NCBI GenBank assembly: GCA_019694805.1
Contig: JAIBBG010000004.1
Coordinates: 81,803 to 145,802 of the forward strand
Direction: 5' to 3'
DNA length: 64,000 nt
Source of the DNA: Flavobacteriales bacterium
GTDB taxonomy: Bacteria; Bacteroidota; Bacteroidia; Flavobacteriales_D; Sanyastnellaceae
The notes beneath the pieces were generated by a model. The model was not told where the DNA came from. It saw only the letters and a program-made list of their open reading frames with translations, and did no database searches. Below, in pieces: positions 52,271 to 62,662 of this stretch. Every line of letters begins with the position of its first letter. Within the stretch, counting starts at the first letter, position 1. The position numbers and the translations under genes were made by a program.

Positions 52271-52663
52271 TCAGGCGTAGAGTATGAGTGAATGAAATTT
52301 TAGATACCGAGGCAGCTGAGGCCCGGTATCATCATCACTTCTGAAATGGTTAAAACTGGTTGGGCATTCATCAGGAGATTCCCATAACAATGGTGACTCC
52401 ATCACTCCCGGCACAAAAGAAGCATAGGATTCGGTTGGACGTTGATGCTCATCATCCAACTTGAGATTGATAAAACCAAATTGACAACAATCAGTGTTCA
52501 AGCAACAATCACCATCATCTTCATGACTTGTACATCCTTGAACCGGCTCGTAAAGTGAAAAATTGCTGAGTTTACCGCAACAATAATGCAGATGTATTTG
52601 TAAGCCGATGCTTAGCAAAGCATAAACGACAACAACCGATATGTTTAACCAGCGCTTCAACAC
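52271..52663 (-). CDS. HYC_CC_PP family protein
   Basis: About 130-residue protein with an N-terminal membrane/signal segment followed by HLHYCCGKLSNFSL, then CTSHEDDGDCCLNTDCCQFG, the His-Tyr-Cys and Cys-Cys signature of the HYC_CC_PP family that accompanies HMA proteins and TonB receptors. Probably a periplasmic metal-binding partner. Start is uncertain: GTG 52663 (MLKRWLNIS) matches the family, TTG 52660 is next to it, and GTG 52705 would overlap the upstream gene. Clear Cys clusters, but no known activity. Confidence 0.75.
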   Translation of the reverse strand: MLKRWLNISVVVVYALLSIGLQIHLHYCCGKLSNFSLYEPVQGCTSHEDDGDCCLNTDCCQFGFINLKLDDEHQRPTESYASFVPGVMESPLLWESPDECPTSFNHFRSDDDTGPQLPRYLKFHSLILYA

Positions 52664-52665
52664 AA

Positions 52666-52673
52666 CAAAGTTA
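52666..52673 (-). promoter_or_regulatory. -7-like box at the start of the HYC_CC_PP gene
   Basis: TAACTTTG on the minus strand, an exact TAnnTTTG match. It lies so close to the GTG 52663 start that transcription would begin at or past it; it may be a chance match, or the true start may be downstream. Confidence 0.25.
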
Positions 52674-52701
52674 GTGGTTAATTCCCATATTATGTTGACT
52701 T

Positions 52702-54093
52702 TCACAATTTGAAAACAACATAATCTTGGGTTTCAAATACCCTTTCCAATTCGCTCGGCTCCTGGTAGACACCTCTTCTAATAAAAAGAAGTTTGCATCC
52801 CATAGATTTCAATTTGGCCATTTCCAATGGATTCAGGTGATCTGAAGGTACGAGCCAACCCTTCCTATTTAAAAAATAGAATTCATTTGGATTCTCATTG
52901 CTGACCAAAGCAACAAGGTCGCTTCTGTCTGAAACCTGATCTGCAATGGCTTCAAGTTGCACTTTGACAAATGACTCTTTGCGGATGAAAAAATCATGCT
53001 GTTGATTGGCGACGCTTTCCACGACCGCCGCTAACAGGAGGAAGATAGCCCATCTTTTGTCAATCGAACTGAGTAAGACTCCAACAAGCATGGCCAAGAT
53101 CGGCATAACCACCAAAGCGTAGTATCCATGATGAGCAAACAGAAAACCTGACTTAAGCATATATATCGCGATGAATGGCGAGATCACCATGAGTGATAAC
53201 AACGCTGTCTTGTTTTTTCGATAAATAGCATAAACAAGACCAGCCAACGCCAGTACTGAAAACAAGTAACTATGAAATCCGCTGAAATAAAATTTCTCCA
53301 GCACTTCTGTCCAATGATCTTGCAACTCATGCCAACCCTCGCTGATGGAGCGACCTGAATTGTACCACTGCCCAAAGGTTTCCATGAGGTGGAAATTCCA
53401 GACGAAATACCACCAATAAACCGCGCTGATGATAACGACCGAAAGCAGCACAAAAATTATTTTCGTTGTAAGCTTATTGTTTTTATCAAAAAACGGAAAA
53501 GCCAATAAGACCAGAAATAAACCAAATGGTATTTTCACCAAAGTACCAAGCCCGGCAAACAATAGATAAAAAAGTCCGTGCCAAAGGTTATTTGTTTTGA
53601 GAAACAGTGTACCATAATACACGCCCATCACCACCAAAGACAAACTGATTGGATCAGGCATCACTTTTCTGGCTAAATGAAACAAACTTGAAAATGCGAA
53701 GGCAATGGCCGCGTAGAAAGCAGGCTGTTCATCAAAATACATTCGCAACAACCGATAAAAAAACCAGATACCAAAACTGACGATGAATAAACCAACAAGT
53801 CTTCCATACCAATGATCATATCCAAAAGGAATAGAAATCAAATAGGCGGAATAAGGCAAAATAGGAAATTCCATACCTATCACACCGCGCTTATTTCCAC
53901 ATTCATCGATCGTGGGATATAAAATGTTGTTATCCAGTTGATAGAAATTTCTGGCCACCATCAAGGAAGTGGTTTGACGCCAATTATGCGCCGTTTCTAT
54001 GGGTGGATATGTAATGTGGAAGAGGCGCAACAGAAACAAAAAGCCGATGATAATCATCAGCTTTCTTTCATAGCTCCATGCCAGTATTTTCAT
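52702..54093 (-). CDS. GT-C membrane glycosyltransferase (GT39/ArnT-like)
   Basis: 463-residue protein with about ten transmembrane helices. The first periplasmic loop carries HNWRQTTSLMVARNFYQL and the GMEFPILPYSAYL element, the pattern of ArnT/PMT-like glycosyltransferases that use polyprenyl-phosphate sugars. A second protein of the same type is encoded at 62643. The acceptor is unknown. Its ATG overlaps the stop of the upstream mutase gene by one base, so the two are co-translated. Confidence 0.7.
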   Translation of the reverse strand: MKILAWSYERKLMIIIGFLFLLRLFHITYPPIETAHNWRQTTSLMVARNFYQLDNNILYPTIDECGNKRGVIGMEFPILPYSAYLISIPFGYDHWYGRLVGLFIVSFGIWFFYRLLRMYFDEQPAFYAAIAFAFSSLFHLARKVMPDPISLSLVVMGVYYGTLFLKTNNLWHGLFYLLFAGLGTLVKIPFGLFLVLLAFPFFDKNNKLTTKIIFVLLSVVIISAVYWWYFVWNFHLMETFGQWYNSGRSISEGWHELQDHWTEVLEKFYFSGFHSYLFSVLALAGLVYAIYRKNKTALLSLMVISPFIAIYMLKSGFLFAHHGYYALVVMPILAMLVGVLLSSIDKRWAIFLLLAAVVESVANQQHDFFIRKESFVKVQLEAIADQVSDRSDLVALVSNENPNEFYFLNRKGWLVPSDHLNPLEMAKLKSMGCKLLFIRRGVYQEPSELERVFETQDYVVFKL

Positions 54094-55844
54094 CAGTTTA
54101 TAAGTCCCAGCTCCTGTTGGATCCGGAGTATGCGTGATTCAATTTTTTCAACCTGGACATGATATTCAGACCCTGAACGCAATGGCTCCTTCATTGAAAA
54201 ATAAAATTTAATCTTAGGTTCTGTGCCACTTGGGCGCGCAGATATCTTACTTCCATCTTCCAAGATAAACTGTAAAACATTTGATGCAGGTAAATCCAAT
54301 TTGGTATTTGCCCCAGTTTGCATATTCTTCTGTTCGCCGGATTGCACATCTCTGATGATGGCGACAGGTGATCCGCCCAAGACTTTAGGGGGGCTATTTC
54401 TTAATGATGCCATCATCTGATTTATTTTTTCAATGCCATCGAGTCCTTTTATCGTCAGCGACAACAATGTCTCGTGATACAATCCGAATTTTTCATATAT
54501 CTCCATCAACAACGACCACATCGATTTACCATTCGCATTGCACCATGCCGCGATTTCACATAACACTACGGAAGACAACACGGCATCTTTATCGCGCACA
54601 AATTCGCCCACCGAATAACCATAACTTTCTTCACCACCAGCAATGAACCTCTCTTGACCCTCACGATCACGAATGACTCCGGCGATGTATTTGAAGCCCG
54701 TTAGGGTATCGTACCATTTTACCTGATAAGACCTTGCGATTTCTTCTAACAAATCGGTAGTCACAATGGTTTTTGCAATGTACTCATGGCCTTTGAACAT
54801 CTTTCTTTGATGCCATTGCATCAATTCGTAATAAACAAGCAAACATGCAGATTGATTGCCATTCAGAAGCACCAACTTACCGCCATTATCACGCACCGCA
54901 ATACCCACACGATCTGTATCCGGATCAGTACCCAACACCATGTCAGCTCCGATTTGATCAGCCAACTTTAACGCCAGTGAAAGAGCTTCCCTTTCCTCAG
55001 GATTTGGCGAGGCCACTGTACTGAAGTTACCATCGGGAATAGCTTGTTCTTCCACAACACTGATCTGTTGAAACCCGAGTTCCTTCAATGCACGAGGAAC
55101 CATAGTTATACCAGCCCCATGAATGCTTGTATAAACAATTTGAAGAGACGACGATTTTTGAATTTCTTCATGAGCAAAAACCGTTGCTTTGATTTCTGAC
55201 AAATACTTTTCTTCAACCTCTTGAGGCACAGATAAGATTTTGGTCAGATCTCCATTAAACTTTACCGCATCGATACCCGCCACACTTCTCACTTCTGAGA
55301 TGATTCCTTTATCGTGAGGAGGCAATACCTGCGCTCCATCATTCCAATAAACTTTATAGCCATTGTATTCTTTGGGGTTGTGTGAAGCTGTAATCACAAT
55401 ACCCGCTTGACAATTCAAAGCCCTCACTGTATAAGATAAAACCGGAGTGGGTCTCAATTCATCAAACAAATAAACTTCGATGCCATTTGCGCTGAGCACT
55501 TGAGCAGCGGTATCAGAGAAAAACTTCGAGTTATTCCTCGAATCATATGCTATAGCCACTTTGTTCTTTTGACCTGGAAATTGCTTGAGTATGTAATTCG
55601 CAAGTCCTTGAGTGGCCATGCCAACGGTGTATTTGTTCATACGCATCGTTCCTACACCCATCACACCTCGCAAACCTCCTGTTCCAAATTCCAGATCGTT
55701 GTAGAAAGATTCCTTTACAGCCTGTGGATCTTGTTGCAACATTGTCGCGATGTCCTCTTTGGTCTGTTGATCAACAGCAGGTGAGTCCAACCATGCGTTG
55801 GCTTTATGTAGAATGTCTTGCGATAATTCCAGTGATGTTTCCAT
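54093..55844 (-). CDS. Phosphoglucomutase/phosphomannomutase family protein
   Basis: About 583-residue alpha-D-phosphohexomutase of the large (PGM2-like) type. The phosphoserine loop is ITASHNPKEYNGYKVYW, the metal loop DPDTDRVGIA (Asp-x-Asp-x-Asp-Arg), the sugar-binding loop GGEESYGYSVGEF and the phosphate-binding loop ARPSGTEPKIKFYF near the C-terminus. It interconverts glucose/mannose 1- and 6-phosphates, supplying nucleotide sugars. ATG 55844 (METSLELS) was chosen because the frame upstream opens with non-ATG codons. Downstream of rfbD and overlapping the glycosyltransferase gene. Confidence 0.93.
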   Translation of the reverse strand: METSLELSQDILHKANAWLDSPAVDQQTKEDIATMLQQDPQAVKESFYNDLEFGTGGLRGVMGVGTMRMNKYTVGMATQGLANYILKQFPGQKNKVAIAYDSRNNSKFFSDTAAQVLSANGIEVYLFDELRPTPVLSYTVRALNCQAGIVITASHNPKEYNGYKVYWNDGAQVLPPHDKGIISEVRSVAGIDAVKFNGDLTKILSVPQEVEEKYLSEIKATVFAHEEIQKSSSLQIVYTSIHGAGITMVPRALKELGFQQISVVEEQAIPDGNFSTVASPNPEEREALSLALKLADQIGADMVLGTDPDTDRVGIAVRDNGGKLVLLNGNQSACLLVYYELMQWHQRKMFKGHEYIAKTIVTTDLLEEIARSYQVKWYDTLTGFKYIAGVIRDREGQERFIAGGEESYGYSVGEFVRDKDAVLSSVVLCEIAAWCNANGKSMWSLLMEIYEKFGLYHETLLSLTIKGLDGIEKINQMMASLRNSPPKVLGGSPVAIIRDVQSGEQKNMQTGANTKLDLPASNVLQFILEDGSKISARPSGTEPKIKFYFSMKEPLRSGSEYHVQVEKIESRILRIQQELGLIN

Positions 55845-55880
55845 AATTTTCAGATTGTGAAGCAAAGAAAAGAATGATTG

Positions 55881-56774
55881 TTATTGTCTGTGTTCTTGCT
55901 CGTGATATTCTTCAAAACAGGCGCTTAATCCTGTCTGCCAGGTATTCAATGGAAGACCGGTTACATTCAACCATTTTGTGCAATCCAATTTGGAATATGC
56001 AGGGCGAATTGCGCGAGTTGGAAACTCTCCTGTTTTCACCGCATGTACCGGAACATCCATATCAGATTGAAGAATAATTTCTTTGGCAAAGTCATACCAT
56101 GACGCTTCTCCCAATTGAGTGTAGTGATAAGTCCCGTATTCAATGTGTTCGGTGCGAACAATGACTTTTTGCAACATGGCAAGAATATCCTTCGCAAAAT
56201 CGCCAGCATATGTTGGTGAGGCTATTTGATCGCTCACGACACGCAATTCACCTCTTTCCTTGGCCAACCGCAGCATCGTCCTGAAAAAATTATGACCGGT
56301 AGCACTATATAGCCAAGATGTACGAATGATGATGCTCCTTTCACACCGGCCGTCAACAAGTCTTTCTCCTTCCAGCTTACTTTCACCATACACGCTCAAG
56401 GGATTCACCTGATCATTTTCAGTATATGGCCTATGACCTTTGCCATCAAAAACATAATCGGTGGAGATGTGCACCATGAGAGCGTTGTTTTTGTGACACG
56501 CGTCGGCAACAAATCCTGCGGCAGCAGCATTTGTGAGCATCGCATTTTCGGGATCATCTTCTGCACGTTCTACATTCGTGTAGGCTGCGCAATTCACAAC
56601 CGCTGCTGGACGCAGTTCGCTGATCATTTTGTGAACCCATGATTCCACTGTTGTATCAAGTGTTTTGTGATCAGCAAACACGAATGAAAGATCTGGAAAT
56701 GATGCAGCATGGCGATAGAGTTCGCGCCCCAATTGTCCGCCTGCACCGGTAATGAGTATGGTCTTTTCTTCCAT
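55881..56774 (-). CDS. rfbD: dTDP-4-dehydrorhamnose reductase (RmlD)
   Basis: 297-residue short-chain reductase that makes dTDP-L-rhamnose, an O-antigen or glycan precursor. Rossmann start ITGAGGQLGRELYR, STDYVFDGKGHRPY, catalytic YGESKLEGE (Tyr-x3-Lys) and RTSWLYSATGHNF with the SPTYAGDFA block are all present. The other rml genes are not in the window. It is the first gene of a minus-strand unit with the phosphohexomutase and the GT-C enzyme, and is divergent from the outer-membrane barrel gene. Confidence 0.94.
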   Translation of the reverse strand: MEEKTILITGAGGQLGRELYRHAASFPDLSFVFADHKTLDTTVESWVHKMISELRPAAVVNCAAYTNVERAEDDPENAMLTNAAAAGFVADACHKNNALMVHISTDYVFDGKGHRPYTENDQVNPLSVYGESKLEGERLVDGRCERSIIIRTSWLYSATGHNFFRTMLRLAKERGELRVVSDQIASPTYAGDFAKDILAMLQKVIVRTEHIEYGTYHYTQLGEASWYDFAKEIILQSDMDVPVHAVKTGEFPTRAIRPAYSKLDCTKWLNVTGLPLNTWQTGLSACFEEYHEQEHRQ

Positions 56775-56842
56775 GCGGTGAAATTACCCATGAATACCTT
56801 TGGTTTTAACACAACTTCTCACTTAACCAGCGCAGCCAGGAC

Positions 56843-56850
56843 TAAATTTG
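56843..56850 (+). promoter_or_regulatory. -7 promoter box for the outer-membrane barrel gene
   Basis: TAAATTTG, an exact TAnnTTTG match, 50 bases before the ATG at 56901. Confidence 0.4.
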
Positions 56851-56900
56851 CGCTACTGGCATAATCATTGGCTAAGGCTATGGAACAAATGTTCAAGGCT

Positions 56901-57611
56901 ATGAAAAACATTCTACACTTCACAACACTTTTCGCTTTAGCCCTCTTCAGTTACATGAATTCTTTTGCGCAACAATACCGCGGGCCATCCCTCGCCTTTG
57001 GGGTTCAGGTAGTGCAGCCGGTAGGTGAATTTGCCAAACAATTTGATGGATATCCCGCAGGTGTTTCGGGCACATTTTCAGCGCCAATCGGCCGATCACC
57101 GTTCGAATTGGGATTTGGATACGCTTGGAACAACATGGGCTCTCAAAACAAAGACATCAGTGCTTTGGTATATACAGATAGTTTGGGATACGATATCTAT
57201 GAACCAGGTACGATGCGCATTCGCAGCACCATTAACAGATATCAGGTCATTGCCCGCTTCAGACCTTTTAACGGTCGCATTCAACCCTATGTGGACGCCA
57301 TGAGTGGCGTTGAAGCTTATAAGACCAAAACAGACATCACGCTGGACAACAGCGGGTACAGCGAAGCATCAAACTCTGTGAGACAACATCTCGACATGAC
57401 GTATTCATTTGGTTGGGCTGCTGGATTGCGCATTGCCATTGCAGACAACATCTTCATTGAGGGGCGATTTGAAAACCTCACAGGAGGCACTGCGAATTAT
57501 GTCGATAAAGACTCTATTGAATTACAAGACAACAACGATATCACTTTTGAGACCAAAGAATCAGCGACAAGTAAATACACCTATCAAATGGGTCTTGCTT
57601 TCCGATTCTAA
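56901..57611 (+). CDS. Outer-membrane beta-barrel protein
   Basis: About 236-residue protein with a signal peptide (MKNILHFTTLFALALFSYMN, cleavage near FAQ) and an eight-to-ten strand barrel: PSLAFGVQVVQPVG, ELGFGYAWNNMG, NRYQVIARFRPF, SFGWAAGLRIAIADNIFIEG, ending YQMGLAFRF with a terminal Phe. It belongs to the broad Bacteroidota OMP beta-barrel/porin-like family; function is unknown. ATG starts at 56880 and 56901 are both possible; 56901 gives the cleaner signal peptide. A strong terminator follows. Confidence 0.7.
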   Translation: MKNILHFTTLFALALFSYMNSFAQQYRGPSLAFGVQVVQPVGEFAKQFDGYPAGVSGTFSAPIGRSPFELGFGYAWNNMGSQNKDISALVYTDSLGYDIYEPGTMRIRSTINRYQVIARFRPFNGRIQPYVDAMSGVEAYKTKTDITLDNSGYSEASNSVRQHLDMTYSFGWAAGLRIAIADNIFIEGRFENLTGGTANYVDKDSIELQDNNDITFETKESATSKYTYQMGLAFRF

Positions 57612-57625
57612 AAAAACATATTTCG

Positions 57626-57657
57626 AAAAAGCCGCTCCATTCGGGGCGGCTTTTTTA
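57626..57657 (+). terminator. Intrinsic terminator of the barrel gene
   Basis: 13-pair stem (57626-57638 with 57643-57655, core GCCGC/GCGGC, one G-T pair), 4-base loop, followed by T residues. Confidence 0.9.
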
Positions 57658-57712
57658 TTGTTCATCATTTATTGATGCTCTTGCCGTATTGTGGATTAGT
57701 TTGCCGACCCGC

Positions 57713-58489
57713 ATGAAAGATATTCTGCTCGCACCGGTATATTTCATCTACAAACTCTGGATAGGTCTTGTGTTTTGGACCTCACTCATGCTTTTATACA
57801 TACCGTTCAGAATCCTATTGAGCAAAACTGTGTGGTATGAAAAGGCCTTTCAATTAAAAAGAATTTGGTCTGGTTTCATTCAAAAAGCCATTTTCTGTCC
57901 GGTGAGAAGTGAGTTGTGTTCTCCGCTGCCAATTGGCCCATTTATCATAGCCTCCAATCACAGTTCTCATTTAGACACTGTATTCCTTTACCGGGTAATG
58001 CCAAGATATTTTGCCTTTGTGGGAAAAGGTGAATTGCTGAAATGGCCGCTATTTCGTTTGTTTTTTAGAACCAGCGATATCCCTGTAGATCGGGAAAATA
58101 GTGTGCGTGCTTATCAATCTTTGCAAAAAGCTTATGCCATACTCGATGAAGGCCGTTGTATTGCAATTTATCCAGAAGGAACAATTCCTGCAAGCTCGCC
58201 CAAGATGAAAGCATTCAAGAAAGGGGCCTTTCGCATGGCAGTTGAGAAAAACATTCCCATTGTGCCGATTACATGGCAAACCAATTACAAGATCATGAAC
58301 GACCCTGAGAAACTTTTTTCACCTTCGTTGCCTCATGCTGTTCGTGTAGTGATTCATGCTCCAATATTTCCCAAAGGCAGTGAAGAACAAGATTTGGTAG
58401 CTTTGCGCGATGAAGTTTTCCGGGTCATTGATTCGGCGCTTCCGGAACAATACCGCAAAAAAGACATTCAACAATCCAACGAATTATGA
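57713..58489 (+). CDS. PlsC-type 1-acyl-sn-glycerol-3-phosphate acyltransferase
   Basis: About 258-residue lysophospholipid acyltransferase. The catalytic H-x4-D motif is NHSSHLDTV and the second block is [13 protein letters not shown]; the segment [13 protein letters not shown] is the arginine-containing block II. One or two N-terminal hydrophobic segments suggest membrane anchoring. ATG 57713 (MKDILLAP) was chosen; a GTG at 57689 adds eight residues. Its stop overlaps the ATG of the GT2 gene (ATGA), opening the plus-strand glycan cluster. Confidence 0.88.
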   Translation: MKDILLAPVYFIYKLWIGLVFWTSLMLLYIPFRILLSKTVWYEKAFQLKRIWSGFIQKAIFCPVRSELCSPLPIGPFIIASNHSSHLDTVFLYRVMPRYFAFVGKGELLKWPLFRLFFRTSDIPVDRENSVRAYQSLQKAYAILDEGRCIAIYPEGTIPASSPKMKAFKKGAFRMAVEKNIPIVPITWQTNYKIMNDPEKLFSPSLPHAVRVVIHAPIFPKGSEEQDLVALRDEVFRVIDSALPEQYRKKDIQQSNEL

Positions 58490-59223
58490 CGGGCATCAAA
58501 AAGCTCTCAGTACTGATACCTGCTTACAACGAGGAAAAAACCATATCCATCATTCTGGATAAACTTTTGTCTGTGCGTCTGCTTCATAACATCACCATGG
58601 AAATTGTGGTGGTGAATGATGCATCACGCGACAACACCCTCGCCGTGATTGAATCATATGTCAAGGCTCATCCCGAAGCGGGCATTCAGTTCTTCTCACA
58701 ACCCGTCAACCAGGGCAAAGGCGCAGCAATTCACAAAGCGATTGAATTGGCCACTGGAGATTACCTCATTGTTCAAGATGCGGATTTGGAATATGATCCA
58801 GAAGAATTCAATGATCTGCTAAAGCCGGTTTTCAAAGACCATGCGGATGTTGTTTATGGGTCGAGGTTTATGGGAGGAAATCCTCACAGAATTTTATTCT
58901 TCTGGCATTCCATCGGAAATAAAATGCTCACCTTCGCGAGCAATGCATTCACCAACTTGAACCTCACGGACATGGAAACGTGCTACAAACTTATTCGTTC
59001 CGACATTGCAAAACGCCTTGTGCTCAAAGAAAAGAGGTTTGGATTTGAGCCGGAGGTCACCGCAAAATTGGCTCGTATTCCCAATATTCGCATTTATGAA
59101 ATCGGGATCTCCTATTATGGAAGAACATACGCAGAAGGAAAAAAAATCGGTTGGAGGGACGGCTTTCGCGCACTTTGGTGCATTCTCAAATACAATGTAT
59201 TTGATCGTAACAGCATGAAATGA
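58486..59223 (+). CDS. GT2 glycosyltransferase (dolichyl-phosphate sugar synthase-like)
   Basis: 245-residue GT-A glycosyltransferase of family 2. It shows [16 protein letters not shown], the nucleotide-binding [12 protein letters not shown], the [11 protein letters not shown] block, the DXD-type [26 protein letters not shown] and a C-terminal [17 protein letters not shown]. This DPM1/GtrB-type enzyme would load a sugar onto polyprenyl phosphate for use by the GT-C enzymes encoded downstream. It overlaps both neighbours by four bases. Confidence 0.92.
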   Translation: MTGIKKLSVLIPAYNEEKTISIILDKLLSVRLLHNITMEIVVVNDASRDNTLAVIESYVKAHPEAGIQFFSQPVNQGKGAAIHKAIELATGDYLIVQDADLEYDPEEFNDLLKPVFKDHADVVYGSRFMGGNPHRILFFWHSIGNKMLTFASNAFTNLNLTDMETCYKLIRSDIAKRLVLKEKRFGFEPEVTAKLARIPNIRIYEIGISYYGRTYAEGKKIGWRDGFRALWCILKYNVFDRNSMK

Positions 59224-60815
59224 AACTTGAGAAAGAAGCACTAAAGGTCAATCTCAAGAAATCAGAGCCGCTTCTGTTCGTTTTCTTTTGTCTACTTGCA
59301 TTGCTACCCATCTGGTCAGTCTTTGCTTTTGTTACCCAAGATGGCCAAGGGCATATTTACAACGGACAATTGCTCATGTCTCAACTTTCTGGGCAAAATG
59401 GATTCGTTTCAAAGTATGCAGAAATTAATTCGTCGCTTTCTCCCAATTGGATTTCACATCCCATCATAGCTATTCTCACTTCCTTTTTTTCTCCATTTGC
59501 CATAGAAAAAATCATCACGAGTCTTGGTGTTTTGCTGTTTGTTTTTTCTTGGAGAAAATTTATACTCGCCTTTTTCCCACATCATTTTCTTCTCAGTCTT
59601 GCGGGCTTCGTTTTTGTGTGGAATTCAACCATAACAAACGGCTTCTTCAATTACAATTTTGGAGTGGCTTTGTTGTTTTTGAATCTGGCACTACTGAAGT
59701 CATTTAGAGATCAACAAAGCACTGCGGCCACAATCAAATTAGCCATTGCCATGTTGCTCTTGTATTTCAGCCATTTGATTCCCTTTTGTGTATTCGGATT
59801 GGCTGCGGTTTCATACATCATTTCAGACTTGTTTTTTTTGCGTGAAGACCATTCACCATCTCCTTTTCGCAAGATCAAAATCTGGATAAAGCTATTTACC
59901 GCAGCTTGCTTGCCCTTGACATTGTTGTTCATGCACATCATTTTCATGTTTGGAGGCAAACCCAGTGAAGCCACGTACCTACATCACTTGACAGATAAAC
60001 TACTTCATCTAGCAGGATACAATGTGATGTCTGATCGCGAATGGGGATTTTCAAGATGGTATTACTATTTAATCATGGCTGCAGTTATCATTTCATTCAT
60101 CGTGAATTGGAATAGAAAAACACCACGTTGGAGTGCTCCCAGCAGCCATTCAGTATTTATCTTCCTGCTTTTTGCATTGACGTTGGCATGTACATATTAC
60201 CTGCCTGATGGAACAGGTTTCGGTGGTGGCATGCTTACCATAAGACTCGTCTATCTGACGACTACAAGTTTCTTTTTACTTCTGATGACAAGCATTAAAA
60301 ACAATCTGGTGCTAGGTCTTTTGATGCTTTCACTGTTGATTTTGCAAGTAGACAAACACATGTTCATTCATGCAAGACAACAAGAAGTACAAGACTATTG
60401 CCATGTCATAGATCAAGCGAGATCCGTGATAGATCAACCCGGATTGATGTACGTTGCAGACTTTCAAAGACGTTGGCCTCTTGTGCACGTAACTGATGCC
60501 CTTGGATTTCACCATGATGTTTTGATGGCCCATACCTGGTTGCATAAACCATTTAATCCCATCATCTGGAAACCAGAATTGCATTTGGAACAAGAAAATA
60601 TGCCGTGGCTGGATAACGAAGGCATATGCAACTCAAAAGAACTTGTGACGGCACTTGGATCGAAAATCATGTGGTATGTTATTGCCGGTAATCCAACAGC
60701 GGCGAAATCAGACTCTTTGCGATGGTCGATTTGTCATGAAATGCTTGAACAAAACTATGTCTTACGGTTTGAGTCTAAGGGCGTGCTGTCCGTTTATGAA
60801 CTTCGCGAGCCCTGA
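59220..60815 (+). CDS. Multi-span GT-C-like membrane protein
   Basis: 531 residues with about eleven transmembrane segments. The first periplasmic loop has [16 protein letters not shown], with an Asp in the position of the GT-C catalytic acid, and [17 protein letters not shown] follows. The C-terminal 150 residues are soluble. This layout is that of GT-C glycosyltransferases, but no specific family is recognised. Its ATG overlaps the stop of the GT2 gene (ATGA). In context it may transfer the sugar carried by the polyprenyl phosphate made by that GT2 enzyme. Confidence 0.6.
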   Translation: MKLEKEALKVNLKKSEPLLFVFFCLLALLPIWSVFAFVTQDGQGHIYNGQLLMSQLSGQNGFVSKYAEINSSLSPNWISHPIIAILTSFFSPFAIEKIITSLGVLLFVFSWRKFILAFFPHHFLLSLAGFVFVWNSTITNGFFNYNFGVALLFLNLALLKSFRDQQSTAATIKLAIAMLLLYFSHLIPFCVFGLAAVSYIISDLFFLREDHSPSPFRKIKIWIKLFTAACLPLTLLFMHIIFMFGGKPSEATYLHHLTDKLLHLAGYNVMSDREWGFSRWYYYLIMAAVIISFIVNWNRKTPRWSAPSSHSVFIFLLFALTLACTYYLPDGTGFGGGMLTIRLVYLTTTSFFLLLMTSIKNNLVLGLLMLSLLILQVDKHMFIHARQQEVQDYCHVIDQARSVIDQPGLMYVADFQRRWPLVHVTDALGFHHDVLMAHTWLHKPFNPIIWKPELHLEQENMPWLDNEGICNSKELVTALGSKIMWYVIAGNPTAAKSDSLRWSICHEMLEQNYVLRFESKGVLSVYELREP

Positions 60816-60847
60816 TTTCATTTGAAACTCGCATCCGTTCCTTATCA

Positions 60848-62662
60848 TTGCATCGCAAGTTGAAAGCCGGAAAAACATATTCTACCATCACTCTTCTGCT
60901 TTGTGCGGTAGGTATTTCCATTCGGATACTTACTTCGCCGATGCAAAGCGCAATCAGTTGGGATGTATTCGGATATTACCTCTACCTTCCAGCTGTATTC
61001 TATCAACACGACCCAGGTCTTCAAGACGTACAATTTGCCAATGATGCCCGCAACAAATACGACCTCAGCGCTACCTTGTATCAGGTTCATGAAGTAGAAG
61101 GCGGACATCGTGTCATTCAATACACATGCGGTTACGCTCTCATTTCTTTACCCGCATTTGCTGCTGGTCATTACATCGCGGGTAAGACAGGCGCGGCACA
61201 AGATGGTTTTTCATTGCCCTACCAGCAGGCATTGGTGTATTGGATGCTCATGATTTGTTTGATTGGACTTTTCTATTTACATAAAATACTGCTGCACTTT
61301 TTCGATGATAGATTTTCAGCAATACTGCTGGCCTTGCTTTTACTCGCTACCAACTATTATGAGCAAATCGTGCACAACCTCACCACACAACACGGGTTGC
61401 TATTCACTTTACAAGCCATGTTGTTATGGCATCTCATCCGATGGCATGAAAATCAAAAATCAAAAGACCTCATTTTGGTTTCTTTGTTATTCGGGCTTGC
61501 CTGTCTCATTAGACCCACAGAAGGAATATTAGCGATTTTGATTTTCTTTTGGGGAAACACGAGCATCAAAGGGGCTTTCATTCATTGGTTCAACATCCTG
61601 AAACAACGTACATGGCTTATATTCTTTTCGTGTTTCATTGTAGCATTGTGCGCACTGCCTCAATTGATCTATTGGAAAATGGCTACGGGGCATTTTATTA
61701 CGAACAGTTACGCTAACCATGGAGAAGGACTGGATTTACATCGACCACACACATGGTCTTTTCTATTCTCCTTCCGAAAAGGTTGGCTGATTTATACACC
61801 CATCATGCTATTAGCAATCATTGGCATGTACAGATCGTTGAGATCAGAAAAATGGGGATTGGCTGCCATATTATTTTTCATCATCAATGTATATGTTGCA
61901 TCGAGTTGGACAACATGGTGGTATGCCGGAAGTTTCAGTCAGCGCACCATGGTGCAAACTTATCCTTTGATGATTTTGCTTGTCGGGATCTGTTTGAAGT
62001 GGATGTCATCATGGAAAAGACTCCCCTGGATGGGCTGGTCACTGGTTGTTGTGTTTTCAGCTTTAAATGTTTTTCAATCGTGGCAATACGAACATAAAAT
62101 TTTGGATTCATCCAGAATGACCCGTGCAGCATATTTCAGTATTTTCCTAAAAACAGAACGTCCAACAAATTTGGATGAGCTTCTGATGATCGATAGAGGA
62201 ACGGCTGGGGTTCCGATAAATCGATATCCCGAAAAATACAACATCGTTTCCGTTAAAAACATGAAGTACGACGATCAGCCAGACAGTGTCTTGCTGATGA
62301 AGGCTGACGACGAATTTTACAACATCCATAAAGCAGCCTATCGTGATTTCACTTCAGGCGAACATTGCTGGGTAGACATTGATGTGGAGGTGTTTTGTGA
62401 CTCGATACTCACCGATGAATTGTTGGTTGTGGCCACGATGGAACACGGCGGGAATTATGGATATACCACACAGGGATTCGCGCCGGGTGCTTTTCAAGCA
62501 GGTCAATGGAACACGCTTCATTTTAGTTACCTCACACCACCTGCCAGAAATCCCAATGACCTATTGGCCATTTATCTATGGAAAAGAAAGAAGTTGGATG
62601 TGCTCATTCGTGAAATTGATGTGCATAAGCAAGTGCTGAAAAATGAATCTGAATACAATTAA
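60848..62662 (+). CDS. Multi-span GT-C-like membrane protein with C-terminal beta domain
   Basis: 604 residues with about ten transmembrane segments; the first loop contains ISWDVFGYYLYLPAVF with an acidic residue, and HNLTTQHGLLFTLQAML and CLIRPTEGILAILIFFWG lie in the middle. The last 110 residues form a soluble beta-rich domain (GEHCWVDIDVEVFCDSILTD, WNTLHFSYLTPPARNP). The start is a TTG at 60848 (or TTG 60860), because no in-frame ATG precedes the first helix. It lies 32 bases after the previous gene and overlaps the next by 20 bases. Substrate unknown. Confidence 0.6.
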   Translation: MHRKLKAGKTYSTITLLLCAVGISIRILTSPMQSAISWDVFGYYLYLPAVFYQHDPGLQDVQFANDARNKYDLSATLYQVHEVEGGHRVIQYTCGYALISLPAFAAGHYIAGKTGAAQDGFSLPYQQALVYWMLMICLIGLFYLHKILLHFFDDRFSAILLALLLLATNYYEQIVHNLTTQHGLLFTLQAMLLWHLIRWHENQKSKDLILVSLLFGLACLIRPTEGILAILIFFWGNTSIKGAFIHWFNILKQRTWLIFFSCFIVALCALPQLIYWKMATGHFITNSYANHGEGLDLHRPHTWSFLFSFRKGWLIYTPIMLLAIIGMYRSLRSEKWGLAAILFFIINVYVASSWTTWWYAGSFSQRTMVQTYPLMILLVGICLKWMSSWKRLPWMGWSLVVVFSALNVFQSWQYEHKILDSSRMTRAAYFSIFLKTERPTNLDELLMIDRGTAGVPINRYPEKYNIVSVKNMKYDDQPDSVLLMKADDEFYNIHKAAYRDFTSGEHCWVDIDVEVFCDSILTDELLVVATMEHGGNYGYTTQGFAPGAFQAGQWNTLHFSYLTPPARNPNDLLAIYLWKRKKLDVLIREIDVHKQVLKNESEYN

